Origin: JAGQYH01 sp041393015 | GTDB taxonomy: Bacteria > Bacteroidota > Bacteroidia > Chitinophagales > JADIYW01 | Direction: 5' to 3' | Length of the DNA stretch: 64,000 nucleotides | Assembly (NCBI GenBank): GCA_041393015.1 | Contig: JAWKKV010000001.1 | Span: forward strand, 496,001 to 560,000 | In this document: positions 44,299 to 52,256 of the stretch, one piece after another | How positions within the stretch are numbered: the first letter of the stretch is position 1 | Layout of the letters: each line of letters begins with the position of its first letter | Position numbers and translations under genes: made by a program | Notes under the pieces: generated by a model | Told to the model about the DNA's origin: nothing | The model's database searches: none | What the model saw: only the letters and a program-made list of their open reading frames with translations

Positions 44299-47200
44299 AT
44301 GAAAAGGTATTTCAATTTTATAATTATAGTTTGTGCTATTGTGTTTGGATCAGACTTATTTGCACAAAAAGCGAATATTAGTTTAACCATGTATGTTACC
44401 AAAACTGCCCATTCAGAATATGGAACGACAGGTGGTGATTGTTGGGAAACGGGAACTGAAGATTATACGGGAAAGATATGGTTTTGGACGGAAGCGGACG
44501 GTACTTGGCGAGGTGGAACGTGCAGAACATGTGATAATAATGGCGATTGTACGAATGGCTCCTGGACAGATGGTTATACGTATTCTAATACACCTGCAGA
44601 GGTTATGGATGCTTATTTAGATGCCTGGGAGGACGACGGTGATAGGTGTAATTATGGTAGTGGTGATGATTGTAGAACCACCGACTATGTGAGTAGTACA
44701 GGCGCCAATAGATATTTTCGAGAAGTATCCTACCCAAGTAATGGAAGTTATATGTACTATGGCGGAAATCAACACGACTTTGGCGATGATGATAACTGGG
44801 GACAAGTTGGCTTAACTTGGAAATACACTGGTAGCAGCAGTGCCATTTCAATGACCTGTAATGCCCAAACTGCCACCCAATACAGCGGTAGAATTCGATC
44901 TCAATCTGTATACTTAAATGCAGGGAGCATATACAGGTTTCAAACAACATCCGGACCTGATACCTACCTTAGATTGTATGGACCTGACGGATACTCTATT
45001 GTTGCTGCTGATGATGATGGTGGAGGTTCTCTATTATCAAAGATTACTTATACTGCGTCAAGTACGGGTTGGTATTATATTGAAACAGCAATGTACCTTT
45101 CTGGCACGAATAGAAATCCCTTAAATGCCAATACCGTTTTAGAATATCAATTGGTTCCCCCTGTTCTTGGAAGTCCATCTACCACACAAGTGAATTTTTG
45201 TGATAGCGGTGGAAACTTTATCACTGCGGTAACCGCAAATAGCACACAATATGGAACAGTTGAATGGAACTGGGGAAGAAACAATGGAACATGGAGTGGT
45301 CTTTGGACAACGGGCACAAGCTCAGGAGTGTGTTGTTTTCCTAAAAAGACAAGCAATAGTGATGGGAACGCTGATAGAATAAGATACAGAGTAAACAATG
45401 GAGGTTGTTATAGCGCATATTCACCCACCATTTTAATTACCAATAATTGGAATGAAGCGCCTACAAGTATGAGTGTAAATAATGCTTCCTATTGTTCTAC
45501 CAGTGTACCGAGCACCATTACTTTAACTGCAACATTTCCTTCAAATATCAACATGAATGGAACGGTTAAGTTTTACAGCGGCTCTTGTGGTGGAGTCCTT
45601 GTAGGAACTGTTAATCCGGGTGAATTATCATCTACTGCTTCGTTAACAATTTCAGCACCAAGTGCTTCCACTACCTATTATGCGAGGTATGAAAGTTCAT
45701 GTGAAACAACCTCTTGCGCGTCAATATCTGTGTATGTACCGGTTGTTTCGCTAACAGCAAATGTCACTCAACCAACTTGTTTTGGCAGCACAAATGGAGC
45801 AATAGATTTAGATGTGAATGTAACTGTTCCAAACTTTGGTAATAGCTTAAGATTATGGACGAAAGCCAATGAAGGCATTGAAATTAATGCCTCGAATGAC
45901 GTAACCAAATGGAATGATTTAAGTGGATACAATAATCACTTTACCACAACCTATGGAAGCAATACAAAAATCCAAGAAAGCTCAATTAATGGCAAACCGG
46001 CTATAAGGTTTAATAATGCCAGTGTAATGGAAACGCCAAGTTTTGCTACTAACCCATATACCATGATTGTTGTTGGTAAGATGAATAGCGGCACAAATGC
46101 TAGATTAGTATCATCCGGCACTACCAACTGGCTTATGGGCTGGTGGGGAGGCTATAGAGATAGAATGTATGCGGATGGTTGGGTCAACTCAGGCCCCAAC
46201 ACAAATATTTTGGATCCTTACATTTATTCTGTAAGTGGTAGCGGAAGTTTAACCTCGTTTTATAGAAATGGTTCATTAGTGGCAAGCAATGCATCCGGAG
46301 TGAGTGCCCCAGGAATAATATCACTAGGTGGATGGGGAACCGGAAATACTGAATTATCTAATGGTGATGTAGCTGAAGTTATCGTTTACAATAAAGTATT
46401 AACTAATGAAGAAAGACAAATTGTAGAAAGATATCTTGCTTCTAAATATGCCATCAGTGGTCCTTCTCCGTTATATACATATGCTTGGTCTCCGGGTGGA
46501 GCCAGTACTGAAGATCGTACCGGACTTTCAAATGGCACTTACTCTGTAACTGTTACAACAGAAAGTTGCCCAACAACCTTACCCGGTATTGCCGTTACCC
46601 AACCCTCTGATATTGCCATAACAGCAACTACAGTAAATGAAGGTTGCCCTTCAGATGATGATGGATCAATTGATGTTACATTAACTGGTGGCATTACCAA
46701 CATTCGATACATAAAAATAACGCAACGAAGACCGGCAACTGAAAGCTGGTTGAATATCAATGAAATTCAAGCCTATGAAATATTTACCGGAACCAACGTA
46801 GCACTTGGTAAAACAGCCACTACAAATAATCCGCATGGATCATATCCTGCTTCTAGATTAACTGATGGCATAATCAACAATGGATCAGGAATGTTTCACA
46901 CCGGAACCCCTGCATATAAAGGTGATTGGGCTCGCGTAGATTTAGGTGCTGCTTATCATTTAGATTATATAAGAATTCAAAATAGAACAGACTGTTGTCA
47001 ATATAGAGCAGATGATCTATTGTTAGAATTTTTTGACGCTAGTAATAGTTTAATTTATTCGTCAAAGATAAATGCAAGTGCAAACACCTATACGCACAAT
47101 GTATTAGATGCTGCTTGGAGTGATGGTGGTACAACCTTAGATAGGACAGACTTAGATGGAGGAACCTACAGTTTAACGATTACAGATGTAAATGGCTGTA

Positions 47201-48639
47201 CCAAAACACAAGGTTACACACTAACCACTAAAACCCTATCTACAGCTCCTATAGGGGCAACCGCCTCAAGTTCCTTTTTTTGTTCCGGCGACGCGGTAAC
47301 CTTAACGGCCGTAGGAGGAAGTTTGGGAACAGGTGCCACATGGAAATGGTACTCTGATGCCGGATTTACAACCAGTGTGGGAAGTGGTTCACCACTAACA
47401 GTATATCCTACCGGAAATACAACGTTTTATGTTCGAGCAGAAGGAGATTGTAACAATACTTTAGATCGATCAGTAGCCGTAATAGTAAATGGCAGTAGCA
47501 CTGCTCCAAGTTCTACTGTTTCATTAGCAAGCAACTCCAGCACAAGTACTTGTGTGGTGAATGACAATAATTGGCACTATTTCTATAATAATTTTGGAGA
47601 ATTGTTGGCAGCAGTTAACTCAAACGGTCAAAATTTGGGTAATGTTACAGTTAGCATTACCGTTGGAGATAGCGGTCCATTTCTTACTTCAATACAAGGA
47701 GAACAGTGTTTTAACAGCGGAGCCAATCAAGGCGAATATGCTATGCCAAGATACTGGGATATTACTACAACCAACGCACCGAGTTCGGTAGTAGATGTCA
47801 TCTTCTATTATAAAAATTCAGATGTAGCGAGCTTGGTAGCCACTGTCAACAGTCGAGATGCAGATTACTTGTGGTGTTGGGGTGATGTTAATGGGGAATC
47901 GGATTTGATGATGACAGTAAGACATTCAGGAGGCAGTACAGAAATATTTACAAGTTTGGCCTTTGCCAATGGACCCAATACAATTGATGGACAAAGACAA
48001 ATTGCTTTTCAGTTATCTGAATTTTCCGGCGGTAAACTGCATTCAAATGGAGGCAGATATGGTGCCAATCCTTTGCCTGTTGAATTAATCAACTTTACTG
48101 CTGAGGCAATAAATAATAAAAAAATTCAATTGAATTGGACGACTGCTTCGGAAATTAACAATAAAGGCTTCGAAATAGAAAGAAGTTTAGATGGGATTAA
48201 TTTTGAGACAATAGGATGGGTCGATGGTAATGGCAATAGCAACGAAATTCATACTTACGAAACCATTGATAGTGAAGTTTCAGTTTCTGTAGGCACTTAT
48301 TATTACAGATTAAAACAAATTGATTTTGATGATGCGTTTGAGTATAGTGATGTAGCTTCTGCCACCATTACAAGTCTTAATGTGTTTGAAGCGAGTAATT
48401 TTATACCCAACCCTTCATCTCACGCCACTAAACTAGACTTTGAACTACCCAACAATACCGAAGTGCAAATAGAACTATTTGATAATTTAGGTAGATTGGT
48501 CACTACCAAAGTCGTTCATTTAAGTGCAGGTAAACAATCCATTGAATTTAACACTACCGATTATTCAGCCGGAGTATACTTTGCCAATATTTACATGAAT
48601 AGTCACGTATTTTCTAGAAAGTTAGTGGTGGAAAAATAA
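44299..48639 (+). CDS. Large multidomain surface protein with type A T9SS sorting domain
   Basis: This 1446-residue protein has a signal peptide (residues 1-23). Its N-terminal region is rich in Tyr, Gly, Cys and Asp, followed by a pre-peptidase-like jelly-roll domain (about 170-290). Then come Ig-like segments and two SprB-like repeats, each interrupted: the first by a LamG-like domain (about 514-720), the second by an F5/8 type C (discoidin) domain (about 801-927). Another Ig-like domain follows. The type A sorting tail is at about 1370-1446 (IPNPSS at its start, FSRKLVVEK at its end). Adhesion or carbohydrate binding is likely; the ligand is unknown. Confidence 0.88.
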   Translation: MKRYFNFIIIVCAIVFGSDLFAQKANISLTMYVTKTAHSEYGTTGGDCWETGTEDYTGKIWFWTEADGTWRGGTCRTCDNNGDCTNGSWTDGYTYSNTPAEVMDAYLDAWEDDGDRCNYGSGDDCRTTDYVSSTGANRYFREVSYPSNGSYMYYGGNQHDFGDDDNWGQVGLTWKYTGSSSAISMTCNAQTATQYSGRIRSQSVYLNAGSIYRFQTTSGPDTYLRLYGPDGYSIVAADDDGGGSLLSKITYTASSTGWYYIETAMYLSGTNRNPLNANTVLEYQLVPPVLGSPSTTQVNFCDSGGNFITAVTANSTQYGTVEWNWGRNNGTWSGLWTTGTSSGVCCFPKKTSNSDGNADRIRYRVNNGGCYSAYSPTILITNNWNEAPTSMSVNNASYCSTSVPSTITLTATFPSNINMNGTVKFYSGSCGGVLVGTVNPGELSSTASLTISAPSASTTYYARYESSCETTSCASISVYVPVVSLTANVTQPTCFGSTNGAIDLDVNVTVPNFGNSLRLWTKANEGIEINASNDVTKWNDLSGYNNHFTTTYGSNTKIQESSINGKPAIRFNNASVMETPSFATNPYTMIVVGKMNSGTNARLVSSGTTNWLMGWWGGYRDRMYADGWVNSGPNTNILDPYIYSVSGSGSLTSFYRNGSLVASNASGVSAPGIISLGGWGTGNTELSNGDVAEVIVYNKVLTNEERQIVERYLASKYAISGPSPLYTYAWSPGGASTEDRTGLSNGTYSVTVTTESCPTTLPGIAVTQPSDIAITATTVNEGCPSDDDGSIDVTLTGGITNIRYIKITQRRPATESWLNINEIQAYEIFTGTNVALGKTATTNNPHGSYPASRLTDGIINNGSGMFHTGTPAYKGDWARVDLGAAYHLDYIRIQNRTDCCQYRADDLLLEFFDASNSLIYSSKINASANTYTHNVLDAAWSDGGTTLDRTDLDGGTYSLTITDVNGCTKTQGYTLTTKTLSTAPIGATASSSFFCSGDAVTLTAVGGSLGTGATWKWYSDAGFTTSVGSGSPLTVYPTGNTTFYVRAEGDCNNTLDRSVAVIVNGSSTAPSSTVSLASNSSTSTCVVNDNNWHYFYNNFGELLAAVNSNGQNLGNVTVSITVGDSGPFLTSIQGEQCFNSGANQGEYAMPRYWDITTTNAPSSVVDVIFYYKNSDVASLVATVNSRDADYLWCWGDVNGESDLMMTVRHSGGSTEIFTSLAFANGPNTIDGQRQIAFQLSEFSGGKLHSNGGRYGANPLPVELINFTAEAINNKKIQLNWTTASEINNKGFEIERSLDGINFETIGWVDGNGNSNEIHTYETIDSEVSVSVGTYYYRLKQIDFDDAFEYSDVASATITSLNVFEASNFIPNPSSHATKLDFELPNNTEVQIELFDNLGRLVTTKVVHLSAGKQSIEFNTTDYSAGVYFANIYMNSHVFSRKLVVEK

Positions 48640-48693
48640 GTTAAGTTAATATGCTTGACAAAGCATCAATACTAGTTAACAAAAAACGATTAA

Positions 48694-48733
48694 AAAGCGG
48701 GATGTCCAATTTGGGCATCCCGCTTTCTTTTTA
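48694..48733 (+). terminator. Strong rho-independent terminator
   Basis: AAAGCGGGATG pairs perfectly with CATCCCGCTTT (48694-48704 with 48716-48726), and the stem extends by three more pairs to a five-base loop. A T-rich run follows. It closes the surface protein operon. The remainder of the 48640-48976 gap holds the terminator at 48917-48950 and AT-rich sequence in which I see nothing else. Confidence 0.85.
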
Positions 48734-48916
48734 AGTTGTGTTTCTATTTTTTCTATAAGTTGATTCACTTCTTTACTTTTCTCTTCCTTTGGTACTATCT
48801 CTAAAAAAATTCTATCTAAGGACATTAATGTAATGATAGGAAAAAGGGTAAGTTTAAGGATGAAAAATGGGTGATATTAAAATATCAATTGGAAGAAGGA
48901 TTTGTACTGATAAAAT

Positions 48917-48950
48917 TAAAAAAGCAGTAACCCAAAAATGGATTACTGCT
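48917..48950 (-). terminator. Rho-independent terminator of the PfkB gene
   Basis: On the minus strand an 11-bp stem (48940-48950 with 48923-48933, one G-U pair) is followed by a T-run. It lies 27 bases beyond the stop of the kinase gene. Confidence 0.8.
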
Positions 48951-48976
48951 TCTACATTATTTATTATCTCTTAAAA

Positions 48977-49900
48977 TTACTGTAAAATGATATCGAAATC
49001 TACTAGCTCTATAAAAACACTTACTCTGTCTTCTAATTCTTGTCTTGTAACCGTTTTTAAACGCTCCGGACCAAATTTTTCTACACAGAATGAAGCCATT
49101 GCTGAACCATAAATTACGGCTCTCTTCATGTTTTCAAAAGACAAATCTTTTGTTTTAGACAAATACCCCATAAATCCACCTGCGAATGTATCGCCTGCAC
49201 CTGTTGGATCAAATACATCTTCTAATGGCAATGCCGGCGCAAAGAATACTCTATTGCCATGAAACAATAAAGCACCATTCTCTCCTTTTTTGATAATCAA
49301 GTATTTAGGTCCCATTGCTCTGATTTTAGCCGCTGCCTTTACCAAAGAATGCTCTCCTGATAATTGACGTGCCTCTTCATCATTAATGGTTAAAAGATCT
49401 ATCATGCCAATTACCTTATTTAAAGGCTCAGGCGTATTATCCATCCAAAAATTCATAGTATCTAAAGCAATCATTTTCGGACGCTTATTCATTTGCTCAA
49501 TTACTTTGATCTGTAATGTTGGATCAATATTTCCCAAAATAACAAACTCGCTATCTTTAAAATGGTCCGGTAAAATTGGGTTGAACTCCAACAATACATT
49601 TAAATCTGTTACCAAAGTATCACGGCTATTCATATCCATATGATACTTACCCGACCAGAAAAATGATTTTTTTCCTTCTTTGATTTCTAATCCACTGATA
49701 TCTGTTCCAATAGACTCTAAATAATTTAATTCTTCTTTAGAATAATCATCTCCAATAATGGAAACTAATTTCATATCGTTGGTAAATTGTCCTGCAGACT
49801 GGCAAATATAGTTGCCCGAACCACCGGTAATCTTATCTGTTTTACCAAATGGTGTTTCAATTGCATCATAGGCTACTGTGCCAATTACTAGTAAACTCAT
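48977..49900 (-). CDS. PfkB family carbohydrate/nucleoside kinase
   Basis: This 307-residue kinase has the PfkB substrate motif near the start (TGGSGNYICQSA) and the ATP/anion-hole signature DVFDPTGAGDTFAGGFMGYL with the catalytic Asp. Central LTINDEEARQLSG and KYLIIKKGENGALLF are family-typical. Members phosphorylate sugars or nucleosides such as ribose, fructose or adenosine; the exact substrate cannot be read. A 7-of-8 match to the -7 box (AATATTTG) lies about 22 bases upstream of the ATG. Confidence 0.9.
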   Translation of the reverse strand: MSLLVIGTVAYDAIETPFGKTDKITGGSGNYICQSAGQFTNDMKLVSIIGDDYSKEELNYLESIGTDISGLEIKEGKKSFFWSGKYHMDMNSRDTLVTDLNVLLEFNPILPDHFKDSEFVILGNIDPTLQIKVIEQMNKRPKMIALDTMNFWMDNTPEPLNKVIGMIDLLTINDEEARQLSGEHSLVKAAAKIRAMGPKYLIIKKGENGALLFHGNRVFFAPALPLEDVFDPTGAGDTFAGGFMGYLSKTKDLSFENMKRAVIYGSAMASFCVEKFGPERLKTVTRQELEDRVSVFIELVDFDIILQ

Positions 49901-49986
49901 TCTTTTTTTAAATTTAGTTTCGCAAATATTGCATAATTATAGATAATACCATAGATTTGCGCTCCCTTTTCAGGGAAAGTTCATAA

Positions 49987-50044
49987 AATTTACAACTCCT
50001 TTCACTCCTCCCGAATCTTTCGGGGAGAGTTTAGGGTGTAAATT
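49987..50044. repeat. Long imperfect palindrome
   Basis: Outer arms AATTTACA (49987-49994) and TGTAAATT (50037-50044) enclose inner arms ACTCCTCCCGAA and TTCGGGGAGAGT (10 of 12 complementary). It lies between the PfkB gene and tRNA-Asn and encodes nothing. It may be a dispersed intergenic palindrome. Confidence 0.4.
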
Positions 50045-50131
50045 CCTTCAGTGTTTATTGAAAGATTGAATAGAATTAACTTTTTAACCATTCATAACAC
50101 GAAATTAATCAATAGATAAAGAGGAATTAAG

Positions 50132-50139
50132 TAAATTTG
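50132..50139 (+). promoter_or_regulatory. -7 box TAAATTTG of tRNA-Asn
   Basis: A perfect TAnnTTTG, 18 bases before the mature 5' end of the tRNA. No clear -33 TTG. Confidence 0.5.
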
Positions 50140-50157
50140 CAGCCGATTAAAAAACAC

Positions 50158-50234
50158 TCCTTCATAGCTCAGTTGGTTAGAGCGGTTGACTGTTAATCAA
50201 TAGGTCCCTGGTTCGAGTCCAGGTGAGGGAGCCA
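50158..50234 (+). tRNA. tRNA-Asn (GTT)
   Basis: A complete 77-base cloverleaf with encoded CCA. The acceptor stem TCCTTCA/TGAGGGA pairs over seven bases with one G-U; the D stem is GCTC/GAGC. The anticodon stem GTTGA/TCAAT holds loop CTGTTAA with anticodon GTT, and the T arm is CCTGG-TTCGAGT-CCAGG. A terminator follows at 50266-50296. Confidence 0.97.
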
Positions 50235-50265
50235 AAAGGTCGCAATGCGGCCGAGCGATTACAAA

Positions 50266-50296
50266 GCCTTTTCGAATTTTTCGGAAAGGCTTTTTT
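50266..50296 (+). terminator. Rho-independent terminator after tRNA-Asn
   Basis: GCCTTTTCGAA pairs with TTCGGAAAGGC (one G-U pair) around a three-base loop, followed by six T residues. Confidence 0.8.
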
Positions 50297-50421
50297 ATTT
50301 CTATTAGAAAATAAATACAGTAGCTAGTCATATTTCAAACCATCCAACTATAAATTTTCAATTCTATTTTGATAAATGACGTTCAAAAAGTCAAACTTTT
50401 TACCTTTACGCAAAAATCAGC

Positions 50422-50994
50422 ATGAGTATTGATAATGTATTACAAAAAAGAAGTGGGTTGGTTTGTGAATTATGTGGCTCAACCGATGATATAGCAGCGT
50501 TAGAGGTTAATGGTGGACCCAATTCGGATATAAATGAACAGATTGTAACTTGTGCTACTTGTAGACAACAAATCAATGAGGAAGTTCCTTTAGATCCCAA
50601 TCATTGGAGATGTTTGAATGATAGTATGTGGAGTGAAGTGCCTGCCGTTCAAGTAATGGCTTATAGAATGCTGAACAGATTAAATGCTGAAGGTTGGGCG
50701 CGCGATCTTTTAGATATGATGTATTTAGATGATGACACTAAAGCTTGGGCAAAAGCTGGAATGGCTGCTAATAATGCTATTGTCCATATAGATAGCAATG
50801 GTAATATTCTTCAAAGAGGAGACACAGTTGTCATAACAGAAACGCTAAAAGTAAAAGGATCAAGTGTTACGGCTAAAAGAGGCACTTCTGTAAGAAATAT
50901 TTCTTTGGTACACGATAATGCTGAACAAATTGAAGGTAGAGTGGATGGACAGCAAATTGTGATCTTGACAAAATATGTCAAAAAGTCAAAGTAG
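50422..50994 (+). CDS. PhnA/YjdM domain protein
   Basis: This 190-residue protein has a zinc-ribbon-like N-terminus (LVCELCGSTDDI, then VTCATCRQQI) and a C-terminal PhnA domain (IHIDSNGNILQRGDTVVITE with KVKGSS and AKRGTSVRNISLV). Despite its historical name, the PhnA/YjdM family has no proven phosphonate role. The ATG at 50422 is preceded by TACCTTTA (50401-50408), a 7-of-8 match to the -7 box. It is convergent with the small minus-strand gene at 51015. Confidence 0.9.
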   Translation: MSIDNVLQKRSGLVCELCGSTDDIAALEVNGGPNSDINEQIVTCATCRQQINEEVPLDPNHWRCLNDSMWSEVPAVQVMAYRMLNRLNAEGWARDLLDMMYLDDDTKAWAKAGMAANNAIVHIDSNGNILQRGDTVVITETLKVKGSSVTAKRGTSVRNISLVHDNAEQIEGRVDGQQIVILTKYVKKSK

Positions 50995-51014
50995 AAAAGA
51001 TCTGTTTAGACTTA

Positions 51015-51311
51015 TTATTCGCTTTTCAAAACAAACTCAATTTCTTTAAATAATGGAGATGACTTACTTGCTTCCACTTGTTTAATATTCCATGCTCCGT
51101 TTTTAAAAAGTGTACTATTTATACCTTCTTCATTTTTAATGGTGAAGGAATGTAGGTTACGATTGACTTTGTAATTGATATGCAAATGAGGCAATTTTGT
51201 CCAAGGTTCTTTATGATTATCTAAAGCAAAAAACAATTCTGCCGGAAATGTCCAAAACAATTCTTTCCAACCTCTTTTCAGCAGTTTTTGTTTATCAATT
51301 TTTGTTTTCAT
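51015..51311 (-). CDS. Small hypothetical protein
   Basis: This 98-residue soluble protein has several Trp, Phe and Lys residues (WKELFWTFPAELFFALDNHK, then KLPHLHINYKVN). It looks like a small alpha/beta fold. I do not recognise the family. The stop is 20 bases from the convergent PhnA-family gene. Codon use resembles its neighbours. Confidence 0.55.
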   Translation of the reverse strand: MKTKIDKQKLLKRGWKELFWTFPAELFFALDNHKEPWTKLPHLHINYKVNRNLHSFTIKNEEGINSTLFKNGAWNIKQVEASKSSPLFKEIEFVLKSE

Positions 51312-51389
51312 CTCGAGAAGCTAAGACTGTCTAATTTTACGCTTTTTAAGCTAATTCTTTTTTATGAATTGAATACATTTTATTCTAAA

Positions 51390-51508
51390 AATGAAAAGAG
51401 ACTGTTTTAGTTAAAAACAGTCTCTGGACACCAGGAATAACGCGATGTAATTCCTGTCACAAAATATAAAAACCCCTTTTTTATAGCGTACTTTTTCTTC
51501 GATTTACG
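51390..51508 (-). ncRNA. Putative small RNA (promoter-to-terminator unit)
   Basis: On the minus strand a perfect -7 box (51515-51522) is followed by about 118 non-coding bases. These hold a 7-bp stem-loop (CAGGAAT/ATTCCTG, 51432-51438 with 51450-51456) and a 12-bp perfect terminator hairpin (51397-51425) with a T-rich tail. A GTG-started 17-codon frame runs from about 51459 into the terminator, so a leader-peptide reading is possible. It could also be the 3' end of the response-regulator message. The gap 51312-51620 holds nothing else. Confidence 0.4.
51394..51425 (-). terminator. 12-bp perfect terminator hairpin
   Basis: AGAGACTGTTTT (51397-51408) pairs perfectly with AAAACAGTCTCT (51414-51425) around a five-base loop; on the minus strand the tail TTTTCATTTTT follows. 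It would end the putative small RNA and any read-through from the response regulator gene. Confidence 0.8.
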
Positions 51509-51514
51509 ATGTGC

Positions 51515-51522
51515 CAAAGTTA
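51515..51522 (-). promoter_or_regulatory. -7 box TAACTTTG of the putative small RNA
   Basis: A perfect TAnnTTTG on the minus strand in an intergenic region with no gene downstream before the terminator. No strict -33 TTG is seen; TTA occurs at that distance. Confidence 0.45.
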
Positions 51523-51620
51523 CATGTAGAAGTGCTAAGATAACATAGGGGATACTACTCATATACTGATAAAAATGAATGTTTTTTACCGTAGATCGGC
51601 TTATATAAGTGAAAAAGGAG

Positions 51621-52256
51621 TTACTGCTTTAAGCTCACAGCATATCTATATAAGCTATTCACGTCGCCTTCTAATTCTAGTTTTTTACAAATGTTGTAAC
51701 GGTGATTTTCTACTGTTCTTGGACTGATAAAGAGTAATTCAGCAATCTTTTTAGAGGTCAATCCTTCACCAATTAATTGAAATACCTTTTTTTCCATTCG
51801 GGTAAGCAACTTAATGGGTCCCAGCTTTGCCTCATTTTCTATTTGAATTTTTTCGAGACTTTTACTTAAATATGTTTTACCGGAAACAACTGCATTAATA
51901 CAAGGCATTAATTCATCTAACACAACATCTTTGAGCAAATACCCTTTAACGTTCAATTGTTTAGCCTTTTCAAAAAAGCTCAATTCATAAAACATCGTTA
52001 AAAGAATAATTGAAGTTGGCAATTCGTTTTTATAGGCTTCTTCAGCAATCTCTAAACCACTCATTCCTGGCATTTGGATATCTAAAATAGCAATATTGGG
52101 TTTACGTGATTGTATTTGCTGCCAAGCGGCAATGCCATCATTTGCTTGCCCAATAATCTGTATATTTTGATGAACGACCAATTCTTTCTCTAACCCAGAA
52201 ACTATTAAGGGGTGATCGTCGGCAATTAAAATGGTAGTGTGATTATTTTGTGCCAT
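51621..52256 (-). CDS. NarL/FixJ-type response regulator
   Basis: This 211-residue protein has a receiver domain (ILIADDHPLIVSGLEKEL, phosphoacceptor Asp in IAILDIQMPGMSGLE, Lys in GYLLKDVV) and a LuxR-type helix-turn-helix (LTRMEKKVFQLIGEGLTSKK, then SPRTVENHRYNICKKL). I chose the ATG at 52256 over the adjacent TTG. Its start overlaps the end of the histidine kinase gene by 14 bases, so the two are coupled and form a cognate pair. The target genes are unknown. Confidence 0.93.
   Translation of the reverse strand: MAQNNHTTILIADDHPLIVSGLEKELVVHQNIQIIGQANDGIAAWQQIQSRKPNIAILDIQMPGMSGLEIAEEAYKNELPTSIILLTMFYELSFFEKAKQLNVKGYLLKDVVLDELMPCINAVVSGKTYLSKSLEKIQIENEAKLGPIKLLTRMEKKVFQLIGEGLTSKKIAELLFISPRTVENHRYNICKKLELEGDVNSLYRYAVSLKQ

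Noticed and set aside
44603..44950. A His/Tyr-rich frame on the minus strand
   Set aside because: It is antisense to the Tyr/Asp/Gly-rich start of the 1446-residue surface protein; the odd composition is a mirror of that gene.
48651..48666. Small inverted repeat ATGCTT-GACA-AAGCAT
   Set aside because: Only six base pairs, in AT-rich sequence next to a much stronger terminator; it is within chance expectation.
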